Assembly (NCBI RefSeq): GCF_000622225.1
Contig: NZ_JHWD01000002.1
Span: 372,001-436,000 of the forward strand
Direction of reading: 5' to 3'
Source of the DNA: Roseomonas mucosa ATCC BAA-692
Lineage (GTDB): Bacteria; Pseudomonadota; Alphaproteobacteria; Acetobacterales; Acetobacteraceae
DNA length: 64,000 nucleotides
Below, in pieces: positions 37,565 through 47,299 of this stretch. The position numbers were made by a program, and so were the translations under genes. The notes under the pieces are model-generated. The model was not told the DNA's origin, did not search any database, and was given only the letters and a program-made list of their open reading frames with translations. Numbering within the stretch: position 1 is the stretch's first letter; every line of letters begins with the position of its first letter.

Positions 37565-37584
37565 GGCGCCGGACCGCCGGCGCC
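37565..37584. terminator. Shared hairpin terminator
   Basis: An 8-bp perfect stem (GGCGCCGG, loop ACCG, CCGGCGCC) lies between the convergent stops at 37558 and 37584. No U-tract follows it, so it may act with help from Rho or simply mark the gene boundary. Confidence 0.5.
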
Positions 37585-38066
37585 TATAGCGGCTTCTGCC
37601 AGAACAGCGCCCGGCCGGCGGCGGGATCGAGCACATAGGCGCCGAAACCCGCCTTTTCATAGGCGGCGCGGGCCACCCGGTTCCCTTCCAGCACCTCCAG
37701 CGTGATCTTGCAGCAGCCCCGTTCCCGCGCGATCCGCTCGGCCTCGGCCAGCAGCATCCGGCCGATCCCCCGCCCCCGGAAGCGGCGGGACACCACCACG
37801 TCGTGCAGGTTCAGCAGGGGCCGCCCGGCGAAGGTGGAGAAGCCCTCGAAGGCGTTCAGCAGCCCCGCCGCCTCGCCCTCCGCATGGGCCAGCAGGGTCA
37901 GGGCCTGGGGCCGCCGGGCCAGTTCCGCGGCCAGGCCCTCCGCGACGCCGTCCGGCAGGGGCTTGCCGCCGCCCATCGGGTCGAGGGCGTATTCCCGCAT
38001 CAGCCGGGCGATCGCGCCGGCCTGGACCGGGTCGCCGTAATCCGCCTGCGCCACGGTGACGGTCAT
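37584..38066 (-). CDS. GNAT-family N-acetyltransferase
   Basis: A 160-aa acyl-CoA transferase of the GNAT fold. The acetyl-CoA loop is visible in VVVSRRFRGRGIGRMLLAEAERIA (R-x-x-G-x-G/A), preceded by strand beta4 (LNLHDV) and followed by ITLEVLEGNRVARAAYEKAGF, the usual N-x-x-A...Y..GF ending. The acceptor substrate is unknown. It converges with the MFS gene. Confidence 0.9.
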   Translation of the reverse strand: MTVTVAQADYGDPVQAGAIARLMREYALDPMGGGKPLPDGVAEGLAAELARRPQALTLLAHAEGEAAGLLNAFEGFSTFAGRPLLNLHDVVVSRRFRGRGIGRMLLAEAERIARERGCCKITLEVLEGNRVARAAYEKAGFGAYVLDPAAGRALFWQKPL

Positions 38067-38145
38067 GGAAGTCCTCGCGCCGGAATGGAGAAGGTAAGGC
38101 CGGGAAACGGCCGTTGCCGGAGCGGACCTGCCACCCTTCCGGGCT

Positions 38146-38433
38146 TCAAGCCATCCCGCTCCGCATGCTTCCCATGGCGGCCCGGATGCGCGTCCATTCC
38201 ACCACGGCCGCCTCGGTGAAGGCGTCGGCGCAGTCCACGACCTCGGGCGGCGTGCAGCCCAGGGCCCCGGCCAGATGTTCCCGGACCCCGGCCGTGGCCC
38301 GGGCGAGGACCTTCGTCATCTCCCCCCGGTCCATATCCGAAAGGATTTCCTGGGCGAACCGGACACCGCCTTCGCGGGACGCCTGCAGCGTTTCCCGGTA
38401 GAAGCGGGCCCTTTCCTTGGTGTCCTGCGCCAT
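38146..38433 (-). CDS. Small helical hypothetical protein
   Basis: A 95-aa protein I cannot assign. It appears to be all helix, with FYRETLQASREGGVRFAQEIL, EMTKVLARATAGVREHL and VVDCADAFTEAAVVEWTRIRAAM. A pair of Cys (GCTPPEVVDC) sits in the middle. AAGGA lies 5 bp upstream of the ATG, and codon usage matches its neighbours, so I take it as real. There is no clear operon partner. Confidence 0.65.
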   Translation of the reverse strand: MAQDTKERARFYRETLQASREGGVRFAQEILSDMDRGEMTKVLARATAGVREHLAGALGCTPPEVVDCADAFTEAAVVEWTRIRAAMGSMRSGMA

Positions 38434-38637
38434 TCCATTCCTTTTCCGAGCGGGTCCCGAGAACCCTTCTCACCGGAGAATAGCTAAACAAGGGTGGCGG
38501 GACTGCGTTTCCGGACACAATGCGGCGGGACATGGGATTTCCCCGGTCCGGATCAGTTTTGCGGAAGAAAGCGCGAAGGGCCGCCGGAATGCTCCGGAGG
38601 CCCGGCGCCCGGCCGGGGCGGCATGCAGGCCCTGCCC

Positions 38638-39981
38638 TCACTCCGCCGGGCGGCGCACTCCGTCGCGGTCCGGCAGCGGCAGGGTCCCGCGTTCCTCCGT
38701 ACCGATCCCGGCGACGGGAATGCCGTGCAGGGCCTCGCGCAGCCGAACCGGGTCCAGCTCGCCCTCCCAGCGGCTGATCGCCACGCAGGCCACGCCGTTG
38801 CCGACGAGATTGGTCAGGGCGCGGACCTCGCTCATGAACTTGTCGATGCCGACCAGCACGGCCAGGGCCTGGATGGGGATGTCCGGGATGACCGACAGCG
38901 TGGCCGCCAGGGTGATGAAGCCCGCCCCGGTCACGCCCGAGGCGCCCTTGGAGGTCAGCATCGCCACCAGCAGGATGGTCAGCTCCTGCCCCCAGCTCAG
39001 ATGGGTGTTGGTGGCATTGGCCAGGAACATCGTGGCCAGCGTCATGTAGATGTTGGTGCCGTCGAGGTTGAAGGAATAGCCGAGCGGCACGGTGATGCCG
39101 ACCACCTTGGGCGAGCAGCCCAGCGCCTCCATCTTGCGCATGATCTGCGGCAGCACGCTCTCGCTGCTGGAGGTGCCGAGCACGATCAGCAGCTCCTCGC
39201 GGATGTAGTTGACGAAGCGCAGGATCGAGAAGCCGCAGAGCCAGCCGACGAAGCCCAGCACCACCAGCACGAAGAGCGCCGAGGTGATGTAGAAGGTCCC
39301 CACCAGCTCGCCCAGTTGCAGCAGGGAGCGGATGCCATAGGCGCCGATGGTGAAGGCCATGGCGCCGAAGGCACCGATCGGCGCCACCTTCACCACGATC
39401 GCGACGATGCCGAAGAAGACCCGCGCCATGCCGTCGATCGCCGCCGCGGTGGGCGCGCGGAAACGCTCCGGCAGGGCATTGATGGCAAAGCCGGTCAGTA
39501 CCGCCAGCAGCAGCACCTGCAGCAGGTCGCCATTGGCGAAGGCGCCGATGAAGGTGTCGGGGATGATCGCCATCAGATGCGCCGCGACGCTGTCCTTGGC
39601 CGCCTGCTGGGCATAGGCCTGGATGGCGCTGGCGTTGAGCTGCGACGGGTCGATGTTGAAGCCGCTGCCGGTGCCGAAGACCTTGGCCACGAAGAGGCCG
39701 ATCACCAGGGCGAAGGTCGAGATCACCTCGAAGTAGAACAGCGCCTTGATGCCGACGCGGCCCACCGAGCGCGCATCGTTCACCGAGGCGATGCCGTGCA
39801 CCACGGTGCAGAAGACCACAGGGGCGATGACCAGCTTGATCAGCTTCACGAAGCCGTCGCCCAGCGGCTTCATCGCCGCGCCGGTCTCCGGCCAGAGGGC
39901 GCCGACCAGAACGCCGAGGACGATGGCGACGAGGACCTGGACGTAGAGAAGGGACAACCAGCGCCTGAGCATGGGCGACAT
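38638..39981 (-). CDS. dctA: C4-dicarboxylate/proton symporter DctA
   Basis: A 447-aa DAACS-family transporter for succinate, fumarate and malate. The fingerprints are clear: [16 protein letters not shown], the Ser-rich re-entrant loop [33 protein letters not shown] (the conserved NxxGT), [20 protein letters not shown] and [19 protein letters not shown]. About eight spans and two hairpin loops are present. The start ATG at 39981 has GGAG upstream, and an AT-rich TATATAT stretch near 40055 may be its -10 region. No dctBD regulators are adjacent. Confidence 0.96.
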   Translation of the reverse strand: MSPMLRRWLSLLYVQVLVAIVLGVLVGALWPETGAAMKPLGDGFVKLIKLVIAPVVFCTVVHGIASVNDARSVGRVGIKALFYFEVISTFALVIGLFVAKVFGTGSGFNIDPSQLNASAIQAYAQQAAKDSVAAHLMAIIPDTFIGAFANGDLLQVLLLAVLTGFAINALPERFRAPTAAAIDGMARVFFGIVAIVVKVAPIGAFGAMAFTIGAYGIRSLLQLGELVGTFYITSALFVLVVLGFVGWLCGFSILRFVNYIREELLIVLGTSSSESVLPQIMRKMEALGCSPKVVGITVPLGYSFNLDGTNIYMTLATMFLANATNTHLSWGQELTILLVAMLTSKGASGVTGAGFITLAATLSVIPDIPIQALAVLVGIDKFMSEVRALTNLVGNGVACVAISRWEGELDPVRLREALHGIPVAGIGTEERGTLPLPDRDGVRRPAE

Positions 39982-40115
39982 ATCTCCGAGAGTCCGTCCC
40001 GGCCGGAACGAAGAACGGCCTCCGGAGAAGCGACCGGGCTGCTGACGCCCACTGATATATAGAGGACTGCCGGGTGTTTCCTTTCTCCCCGGTTACCTCG
40101 TGTCCATCTTGTTCG

Positions 40116-41252
40116 TCAGACGGTGAGCCCGAGCAGTTCCGCGATCCGCGGCGTGGCCTTCACTCCCGTGCCGGTCAGCAGCAGCACCGTGCTCTGCGCC
40201 GCGCCGATGCGCCCTTCCCGCAGCAACCGGCCGAAGCCTGCCGCCGCCTGCGCGCTGGTCGGCTCGGCATAGAGGCCCTGCCCCGCCAGTTCGAGCGTGG
40301 CCCGGGCGATCTCCTCTTCCTCCAGAATGACAGCGCCGCCATGCGTTTCGCGCAAGGCCTGGACGACCTCCGGCAGGCGGATCGGCGCGGCAATGGCGGT
40401 GCCCTCGGCGATGGTCGGGCGCGGCTCAGCCGGCGGGGCGCCGAGCGCGGCGCGGGCGATGGGCGCGCAATTCGCCGGCTGCACGGCGAAGAGGCGCGGC
40501 ATCCGCGCGATCTGCCCGGCCCGCAGCAGCTCCGCGAAGCCGATCCAGCAGCCCAGCACGTTGGAGCCGGCGCCGCAGGGGATCACGATGTTGTCCGGCG
40601 CTCGGAAGCCGAGATCCTCCCAGAGCTCATAGGCCAGGGTCTTGGTGCCGTGCAGGAAGAAGGGATGCCAGTTGTGCGAGGCGTAGAAGGTGCCGGACTC
40701 GCGCTCCCGCCCCTGGCGCAGCGCCTCGTCGGCGCAGTCCTGCCGCGTGCCGGGCACGAGCTGGATCTCGGCCCCGGCGGCGCGAGACTGCACCGTCTTG
40801 GCGGGCGAGGTCGATTCCGGCACCAGGATGCGCGCCCGCATCCCGCCCGCCGCCGCATAGGTGGCGATGGCCGCGCCGCCATTGCCGGAGGAGTCCTCCA
40901 GCACCGCGCCGATCCCCTGTTCCCGCAGCAGCGAAAGCATCACCGAGGCGCCACGGTCCTTGAAGGAGCTGGTGGGCATGAACCATTCGCACTTCACCAG
41001 GGCCGTACCGGCGCCGAGGCGGCGCTCCAGCAGCGGCGTGCAACCCTCGCCCAGCGAAATCGGGGCGGGAGGGGCGAAGGGCAGCGCCGCGGCATAGCGC
41101 CAGACCGAACGCTCGCCGCGCGCGATGTCGTCGCGGCCGATGCCGGGCAGGTCGGTGAGGAAGAGCGGCTGTCCGCCGTCGCCGCACCAGCGCGGCAGTT
41201 CCAGCGGCCAGCGCTGGCCGGAGCGGGGGTCGAGATAGGCTGTGTTGCTCAT
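40116..41252 (-). CDS. Threonine synthase-like PLP enzyme
   Basis: A 378-aa fold-type II PLP enzyme. The Schiff-base Lys is in MPTSSFKDRGASVML, the phosphate-binding Gly loop is DSSGNGGAAIATYAAAGG, and a C-terminal TGTGVKA completes the cofactor site. The order (a short N-terminal 'LDPRSGQRWPLELPRWC' segment, GEGCTPLL, then SSFKDRG) matches ThrC proteins and close relatives. No homoserine kinase or dehydrogenase gene is adjacent, so a broader threonine synthase/dehydratase-type role remains possible. It is divergent from the M20 peptidase gene. Confidence 0.85.
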   Translation of the reverse strand: MSNTAYLDPRSGQRWPLELPRWCGDGGQPLFLTDLPGIGRDDIARGERSVWRYAAALPFAPPAPISLGEGCTPLLERRLGAGTALVKCEWFMPTSSFKDRGASVMLSLLREQGIGAVLEDSSGNGGAAIATYAAAGGMRARILVPESTSPAKTVQSRAAGAEIQLVPGTRQDCADEALRQGRERESGTFYASHNWHPFFLHGTKTLAYELWEDLGFRAPDNIVIPCGAGSNVLGCWIGFAELLRAGQIARMPRLFAVQPANCAPIARAALGAPPAEPRPTIAEGTAIAAPIRLPEVVQALRETHGGAVILEEEEIARATLELAGQGLYAEPTSAQAAAGFGRLLREGRIGAAQSTVLLLTGTGVKATPRIAELLGLTV

Positions 41253-41353
41253 GGGGCGCGGAGCCTCGCGCGGCTCCCGCCTCCCGGCAAGGGGCCTTGC
41301 CATGCGCCGGACCGGGCGCGAGACAAGGGGCACGGAAGCAGCAGGAGAAGAGC

Positions 41354-42460
41354 ATGACCGAGGCCGATGCCGTGGCTGTCCTGGCCCGCGACCTGGTGCG
41401 GATCGACAGCCGCTCCAGCCTCTCCAACCTGCCCGTCGCCGAGCGGCTGGAGGCCGAGCTGCGTGGCTTCGAGATCGAGCGGCTGGACTATGCGGATGCC
41501 GCCGGCGTGGCCAAGCGCGTCCTGGTGGCCCATCGCGGCCCGCTGTCCGGCGGCGGCCTCGCCCTGTCGGGCCATATGGACACGGTGCCGGAAACCGGCT
41601 GGACGGAGGACCCCTGGTCGGGCCGGGTGGACGAGGCGGGCATCCTGCACGGCCTGGGCGCCGCCGACATGAAGGGCCCGGTGGCCGCCATTGTGGTCGC
41701 GGCGCGCGGCCTGCCCGCCGGCATCCCCGTGACCCTGCTGCTGACCACCGACGAGGAAACCACCAAGCAGGGCGCCCGCCTCGTGGCGCAGCGTTCGGAA
41801 CTGGCCCGGCGCGCGGTGCCGCGCGGCATCGTGGTGGCGGAGCCGACCAGCCTGATCCCCGTGCGCGGCCACCGCGCCAACGTCATGTTCACCGCGACCG
41901 CCACGGGCATCCAGGCGCATTCCTCCGGCGCCCGGGGAGTGAACGCGAACTGGGCGCTGATCCCCTTCCTGGCGGAGATGCGGGAGGTCTTCGCCCGACT
42001 GCGAAGCGATCCGGCGTTGCAGGACCCGGCCTACGACCCGCCCTTTTCCGACTTCAACCTGCTGATCGACAACCACGGCACGGCGGTGAACGTCACCGTC
42101 CCCCGTGCCACGGCGCGCATCAAGTTCCGCTATTCCCGCAGCATCGATCCGGCGCCGGTCGTGGCGGCGGTGCGCGCGGCCGCGGAGCGTGCCGGGCTGG
42201 CACTGGAGATGCAGGCCGATCCTGGCGCGCCGGAACTGCCGGAGGAGCACCCGCTGGTGGCGCTGGCGGTGCGCGAGACCGGCCAGGCGCCGCGCACCGC
42301 CGCCTATGGCACCGACGCGACGGAGCTCCAGGCCCTGGCGCCCTGCGTCGTGCTGGGCCCGGGCACGATCGCCGTGGCCCACAGCCCGGGGGAGCACGTC
42401 CCGCTGGCGGAACTCGCCCGGGCCGTGCCGCTCTTCCGCCGTCTCGTCAGCACTGGGTGA
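41354..42460 (+). CDS. M20-family deacylase (ArgE/DapE-like)
   Basis: A 368-aa zinc amidohydrolase. The metal ligands fit the family: H and D in LSGHMDTVPE and GLGAADMKGP, the catalytic Glu-Glu in TTDEETTKQ, a further acidic residue in VVAEPTS, and the terminal His in AHSPGEHVPL. The dimerisation domain (IQAHSSGARGVNAN to RYSRSIDP) separates the two halves. The family includes acetylornithine deacetylase and succinyl-diaminopimelate desuccinylase. The closest guess is ArgE-like, but the residues do not decide. AGGAGAAGAG precedes the ATG at 41354. Confidence 0.85.
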   Translation: MTEADAVAVLARDLVRIDSRSSLSNLPVAERLEAELRGFEIERLDYADAAGVAKRVLVAHRGPLSGGGLALSGHMDTVPETGWTEDPWSGRVDEAGILHGLGAADMKGPVAAIVVAARGLPAGIPVTLLLTTDEETTKQGARLVAQRSELARRAVPRGIVVAEPTSLIPVRGHRANVMFTATATGIQAHSSGARGVNANWALIPFLAEMREVFARLRSDPALQDPAYDPPFSDFNLLIDNHGTAVNVTVPRATARIKFRYSRSIDPAPVVAAVRAAAERAGLALEMQADPGAPELPEEHPLVALAVRETGQAPRTAAYGTDATELQALAPCVVLGPGTIAVAHSPGEHVPLAELARAVPLFRRLVSTG

Positions 42461-43760
42461 GCGGCAGATCCGGCCGCGACCGGAGCCGCGAAGCGGGCCG
42501 CGCCTCGCGGCTGTCCGGCGCCTGGGCGCGGACGAGGTCCCGCCCTTCCCGCTTGGCGGCATAGAGTGCCCGGTCCGCCGCTTCCAGCAGGCTCCGGGGG
42601 CTGATCTCCTGCCCGGGCGCCATGGCGGCGACGCCCAGGCTCAGCGTTGCCATGCCGCCGCGTGCCGTGGGGTGCGGGATGCCCTGTGCCCGCATGGAGC
42701 GGCGGATCCGCTCCGCCACGCCCATCGCCGCCTCCAGCCCGGTCCCGGGCAGCAGGACGGCGAACTCTTCCCCGCCGAGCCGGGCCGCGAGGTCGCTGCC
42801 GTCGCGCAGGTTGCGTTGCAGCACCTTCGCCACGCGCCGCAGGCAGGCATCCCCTTCCGGATGGCCGTGGTGGTCGTTGATGGCCTTGAAGTGATCCGCG
42901 TCGATCATGAGGACCGACAGCGGCCGGCCATGGTGCCGCGCACGCGCGAATTCATGGGCATAGGCCTGGTCGAAGCGACGGCGGTTCGGCAAGCCGGTCA
43001 GCGGGTCGCTGCAGGCCTCCCGGCGGTAATGGGCCTCCGCACGCTCTCGGATCATGGTCACCGCCCCGAAGCCGTGCAGGACGAAGAAGACGAGCGCGCT
43101 GACCAGGACCAGCCCGAGCGAGAGATCCGGCAGGAAGTGGAACCGCACCGGATCGGGGGACACCAGCATCGCCACACCCCGGAAGGCCATGACCGCGACG
43201 CTGCCGACCATCGCCGCGAACATCCACCAGCGCGCCGAGATCCTTTCGGCCCGGCCACGCCACAGCTCCCAGGCCGCGACGGCGAACAGGCCGCCGTGCA
43301 GGAGCGAGGCCAGCAGCACGCGCCGGTCGTAGCGGCCGTAGAATTCCGGGATCCGGCAGGCCAGGAGCCAGACCAGCGGCGCCAGCAGGATCAGCAGGAC
43401 GGGGGTCGCGCGCCCGTCGGCCCGGCGGTGCCCGGCCCAGATCAGCGCGGAGCAGAGGATGGCCAGCGCGTTCGACAGGTCCACCGTCACCAGCAGAGGC
43501 AGGGCGGAGCGGTCGAACTGAAGGGCCATGGCCAGGGTTTCGCTGAGGAAGGCCCCTCCGAAGATCAGCGGCAGGTCATGTCCCGGGCTGGCCCGCCAGG
43601 ACATGAGGCAGGCCAGGGCGCTGGTGCCGGTCACCAGGGTGACGGCCAGGATCAGGGTCGGAGCGTCCAGGAACATGTCGCGGCGGGTGACCCTCTTCGG
43701 CGGCATCGGAGGGGGCGGCGGTCTTAGGCTTCCATGAACCCGACCTCGCTCCACCCGCAT
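42447..43760 (-). CDS. Membrane-bound diguanylate cyclase (GGEEF)
   Basis: A 437-aa cyclase. The N-terminal half has about six spans (LILAVTLVTGTSALACLM, LVTVDLSNALAILCSALIWA, VLLILLAPLVWLLACRI, LLHGGLFAVAAWEL and others). The C-terminal GGDEF domain starts DPLTGLPNRRRFDQA, has the intact signature RLGGEEFAVLL near residues 327-336, and ends SLGVAAMAPGQ, ALYAAKREGRDLV. An RxxD inhibitory site four residues before GGEEF is not obvious. The ATG at 43760 has AGGA 8 bp upstream. The last 14 bp overlap the 3' end of the M20 gene on the other strand. Confidence 0.9.
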   Translation of the reverse strand: MRVERGRVHGSLRPPPPPMPPKRVTRRDMFLDAPTLILAVTLVTGTSALACLMSWRASPGHDLPLIFGGAFLSETLAMALQFDRSALPLLVTVDLSNALAILCSALIWAGHRRADGRATPVLLILLAPLVWLLACRIPEFYGRYDRRVLLASLLHGGLFAVAAWELWRGRAERISARWWMFAAMVGSVAVMAFRGVAMLVSPDPVRFHFLPDLSLGLVLVSALVFFVLHGFGAVTMIRERAEAHYRREACSDPLTGLPNRRRFDQAYAHEFARARHHGRPLSVLMIDADHFKAINDHHGHPEGDACLRRVAKVLQRNLRDGSDLAARLGGEEFAVLLPGTGLEAAMGVAERIRRSMRAQGIPHPTARGGMATLSLGVAAMAPGQEISPRSLLEAADRALYAAKREGRDLVRAQAPDSREARPASRLRSRPDLPLTQC

Positions 43761-43961
43761 GACGTGATTCCTATGGATCATTCACACGCAAAAGTCATCA
43801 TTCCACGTTGGATTTAAGCTTGGTTCGCTAAGATCTGCCCCAGCCACACGGAAAAGCCCCTCTTTCCGCGGCAGGCGGCCCCCGGCCGGGCATCGATCCA
43901 CCCCCTCAGAGGCGGGGACGGTCCGGCGGGAATAGCCGTCGGAGCCGCCCCACCTGTCCGG

Positions 43962-45392
43962 TCAGACGCCCTTGCTCATCGCCTGGATGGGCGGCTGCAC
44001 ATCCGCGGGCAGCGGGCAGACATAGGGGGTGGCCGCCGTCCGCGCCGCGAGATCGGCCTTGGCCTTCTCGATCAGCGAGGGGTCCTGCAGCGCATCCACC
44101 GCCGTGCCCGCCATCACCTTGGCGACATGCAGCAGGCCCTTGTGGGCGATGCCGGACTTGCCCTGCGCCGTGAGCTGCCAGGAATGCCCCGGCGTGCCGA
44201 TGGCATAGGTGGCGCCGCGCGCCTGCACCGTCGGCACCACCCAGGAGACGTCGCCCACATCGGTGGAGCCGACGCCGCCCCGGCCCCTGGAATGCAGCGG
44301 CACGATGAAGTCGGCCAGCGGCTTGTTCCGGTCCACCGGCACGCCGGCGCGGCGGAAGGCGGCGGCGATGTCGTCATCGTTCAGCGTCTTGCGGATCTCC
44401 TCCGCGAAGGCGCGGTCCTCCTCGTCGAACTGTGGCGGGCCCAGGCGCTGGAAGTTGTCGTACATCGCCTGTTCCAGCGGCGTGTTGCCCATCAGGTTCG
44501 AGACGGCGCTGACCACCTTGGTGGCGACAGCCGTCTCGGTCATCAGCGCCGCGCCGTCGGCGATCTTGCGGACGCGGGCGACCAGCGCGTTCAGCTCGTT
44601 CAGGTCGGCGGCGCGGATCAGGTAGCGCACCTTGGCCGAGCCCTGCACCACGTTCGGCGCGATGCCGCCGGCATCCAGATAGGCGTAGTGGACGCGGGCA
44701 TGGCTCGGCATATGCTCGCGCATGTAGTTCACACCGACATTCATCAGCTCCACCGCGTCGAGCGCCGAGCGGCCGAGTTCCGGCGCGGCGGCGGCGTGGG
44801 AGGAGCGGCCGGTGAAGGTGAAGTCGATGCGTGTGTTGGCGAGACTCACCGCGTCGTTCACGCCGGACAGCGGCGCCGGATGCCAGGAGATGGCGATGTC
44901 CACATCCTTGAAGGCGCCGTCGCGCACCATGAAGCCCTTGGCGGCGCCGCCTTCCTCGGCCGGGCAGCCGTAGTAGCGCACGCGGCCCCTGATGCCGTTC
45001 TCCGCCAACCAGTCCTTCACCGCCGCTGCCGCCAGCAGGGCGGCGGAGCCGAGCAGGTTGTGGCCGCAGCCATGGCCCTTGCCTTCCTGGCCCTCGACCG
45101 GGCGCGGCTCGGCCAGGCCGGCCTCCTGGCTCAGCCCGGGCAGCGCGTCGTACTCGCCCAGGATGGCGATCACCGGCCCGCCCTCGCCCGCCTCGCCCAT
45201 CACCGCGGTCGGGATGCCCGCGACATCCTTCGTGATGCGGAAGCCTTCCTTCTCCAGCTGGGCAATATGCTCCGCCACCGAGCGGTGCTCGCCATAGGCC
45301 AGTTCCGGCATGCCCCAGACCCGGTCGGAAAGGCCGATATAGTCGTCGCGCTTCTTCTCGACGTGGCGCCAGATCTCTTCGCTGTTCTGCAT
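43962..45392 (-). CDS. M20D amidohydrolase, AbgB-like (aminobenzoyl-glutamate utilisation)
   Basis: A 476-aa metallo-amidohydrolase. The M20D metal site is in GKGHGCGHNLLGSAALLA (two His and a Cys), followed by YGCPAEEGGAAKGFMVRDGAF, the di-Glu pair, and a SWHP His. The bulge domain contains FTGRSSHAAAAPELGRSALDAVELMNVGVNYMREH, and GHSWQLTA holds the late His. The large size and the 'ARVHYAYLDAGGIAPNVVQGSAKVRYLIRA' segment match AbgB better than aminoacylases. AbgA and AbgT are not adjacent, so the substrate may differ. Confidence 0.87.
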   Translation of the reverse strand: MQNSEEIWRHVEKKRDDYIGLSDRVWGMPELAYGEHRSVAEHIAQLEKEGFRITKDVAGIPTAVMGEAGEGGPVIAILGEYDALPGLSQEAGLAEPRPVEGQEGKGHGCGHNLLGSAALLAAAAVKDWLAENGIRGRVRYYGCPAEEGGAAKGFMVRDGAFKDVDIAISWHPAPLSGVNDAVSLANTRIDFTFTGRSSHAAAAPELGRSALDAVELMNVGVNYMREHMPSHARVHYAYLDAGGIAPNVVQGSAKVRYLIRAADLNELNALVARVRKIADGAALMTETAVATKVVSAVSNLMGNTPLEQAMYDNFQRLGPPQFDEEDRAFAEEIRKTLNDDDIAAAFRRAGVPVDRNKPLADFIVPLHSRGRGGVGSTDVGDVSWVVPTVQARGATYAIGTPGHSWQLTAQGKSGIAHKGLLHVAKVMAGTAVDALQDPSLIEKAKADLAARTAATPYVCPLPADVQPPIQAMSKGV

Positions 45393-45618
45393 CGGAAACA
45401 ATCCTGTCTGCTTCGGGTCCGGTTCCGGGGGCGGCCGGTGCGGCAAGGCGGTCCCCTCGTCATGGCACAGGGGGAAAGGCTCTCGCGGAACGACCGCCCG
45501 GCCGTGGCGGGGCGGGACTATGCGCCCAACCCGCGTGGGCCGGAACCCGGCCGAGCCCCCATGGATACATCCCGCCAGCGGGGCTTCCGGAGGCTGGCGG
45601 CCGTGCCAGCCCAGCGCC

Positions 45619-46626
45619 TCAGCCGAGGAAGCCCACCGCCCAGTAGGCCAGCGCCGCGATCGCCGCCGAGGCGGGCAGCGTGACGACCCAGGCCACCACG
45701 ATGCTGCCGGCCACCCCCCAGCGCACCGCCGAGGCACGACGCGCCGAGCCGACGCCGACGATGGCGCCGGTGATGGTATGGGTGGTGGAGACGGGCACGC
45801 CGAAGCCCGTGGCCATGAAGAGCGTGATGGCGCCGCCGGTCTCGGCGCAGAAGCCCTGCACCGGGGTCAGCCGGGTGATGCGGGAGCCCATGGTATGGAC
45901 GATGCGCCAGCCGCCCGTCAGCGTGCCCAGCGCGATGGCGGCATGGCAGGACAGCACGACCCAGAGCGGCACGTGGAACTCGCCGCCCAGCATCCCCTGG
46001 GAATAGAGCAGGACGGCGATGATCCCCATGGTCTTCTGCGCGTCGTTGCCGCCATGGCCGAGCGCATAGGCGGAGGCCGAGAAGAACTGCAGGATCCGGA
46101 AGGAGCGGTCCACCGCGAAGGGGGTGGACCGCGCGAAGATCCAGGACACGGCGAAGACCAGCAGCAGCGCCAGGACCAGCCCCAGCAGCGGAGAGAGCAC
46201 GATGGCCGCGACCGTCTTGCCCAGGCCGGACCAGACGATCGCCCCGATCCCCGCCTTCACCGTGCCGGCCCCCAGGATGCCGCCGACCAGCGCATGGGAG
46301 GAGGAGGACGGGATGCCGCGCCACCAGGTGATGATGTTCCAGGCGATGGCGCCGGCCAGCGCGCCGAAGATCACCCGCGCATCCACGATCTCCGCGTCCA
46401 CGATGCCGGTGCCGATGGTCTCGGCCACGTGCAGGCCGAAGAACAGGAAGGCGATGAAGTTGAAGAAGGCCGCCCAGGCCACGGCATGATGCGGCCGCAG
46501 CACACGCGTCGCCACGATGGTGGCGATGGCGTTGGCGGCGTCGTGCAGCCCGTTCAGGAAATCGAAGAACAGCGCGACGGCGATCAGGCCGACGAGCAGT
46601 GGCAGGGCGAGGGTCTCGACCGGCAT
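45619..46626 (-). CDS. pitA: Low-affinity inorganic phosphate transporter (Pit family)
   Basis: A 335-aa membrane transporter with about ten spans. The first PiT signature (FFDFLNGLHDAANAIATIVATR) with its GxxD-A-N-A pattern is intact, as is the second one near the C-terminus (FGVPVSTTHTITGAIVGVGSA). A Ser-rich loop (IPSSSSHALVGGILGAG) follows the first half, as in other PitA proteins. It lies 16 bp after the DUF47 gene and forms the usual two-gene unit with it. It imports metal-phosphate complexes by proton symport. Confidence 0.95.
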   Translation of the reverse strand: MPVETLALPLLVGLIAVALFFDFLNGLHDAANAIATIVATRVLRPHHAVAWAAFFNFIAFLFFGLHVAETIGTGIVDAEIVDARVIFGALAGAIAWNIITWWRGIPSSSSHALVGGILGAGTVKAGIGAIVWSGLGKTVAAIVLSPLLGLVLALLLVFAVSWIFARSTPFAVDRSFRILQFFSASAYALGHGGNDAQKTMGIIAVLLYSQGMLGGEFHVPLWVVLSCHAAIALGTLTGGWRIVHTMGSRITRLTPVQGFCAETGGAITLFMATGFGVPVSTTHTITGAIVGVGSARRASAVRWGVAGSIVVAWVVTLPASAAIAALAYWAVGFLG

Positions 46627-46642
46627 GGGCAGGGCTCCCGGC

Positions 46643-47299
46643 TCAGACGTGCCCGATGACGATGCTCTCGACCTGATTCGCCGCGTCGTCGAAGAGATCG
46701 ACCACCCGTTCGAGCTGGTCGAAGACCTCGCGCACCGCGATGAAGCGCATCGCCCCGTCCGGTGCCTTCTCCTCCGAGATGCGGCGGAACAGCTCGGTCA
46801 CGCCCTGGTCGTGGATGTCGTCCGCCTCGCCCTCCGCCGCCCGGATGGATTCGCAGAGCGCGTTGATGCGGGCGGCGTTGCCGGTGATGTCCGACAGCAG
46901 CGGCACGGTGTCGCGCAGCAGCTCGGCACAGCGCAGGATGGTGTCGCCCATGCGGCCCATCTCCGGCCCGAACTCGGTCATGCCGAAGAAGCGGATCGTC
47001 TTGGCCGTCTTCTTCATCTGGTCCAGCGTATCGTCCATGGCGCCGATCAGCGCCTGGATGTCGCCGCGGTCGAAGGGGGTGACGAAGGTCCGCCGCACCG
47101 CCTGCACGACCTCCCGCGTCACGGCATCGGCATGATCCTCGGCGGCCAGCACGGCCGGGAAATGCGTGGCCGTCGCCTCGCCGCCCCGCAGCATGGCCCG
47201 CAGTTCCGTGGCGCCCACCACGATCGCGGCGGAATGCTGCTGGAACAGGCCGAAGAATCGCTCCTCGCGCGGAAGCATGCGGCGGAACCAGCCGAGCAT
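46643..47299 (-). CDS. DUF47 PhoU-like accessory of Pit transporter
   Basis: A 218-aa helical protein of the DUF47/PhoU-like family, with LGWFRRMLPREERFFGLFQQHSAAIV at the N-terminus and repeated alpha-helical bundles (EDHADAVTREVVQAVRRTFVTPFDRGDIQALIGAMDDTLDQMKK). The DxxDHAD and 'TPFDRxDI' motifs are diagnostic. These proteins are thought to control phosphate flux through the adjacent Pit transporter. The upstream 260 bp to the divergent Nudix gene should hold the promoter. I see a CGTCA-type repeat but no convincing Pho box. Confidence 0.93.
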   Translation of the reverse strand: MLGWFRRMLPREERFFGLFQQHSAAIVVGATELRAMLRGGEATATHFPAVLAAEDHADAVTREVVQAVRRTFVTPFDRGDIQALIGAMDDTLDQMKKTAKTIRFFGMTEFGPEMGRMGDTILRCAELLRDTVPLLSDITGNAARINALCESIRAAEGEADDIHDQGVTELFRRISEEKAPDGAMRFIAVREVFDQLERVVDLFDDAANQVESIVIGHV

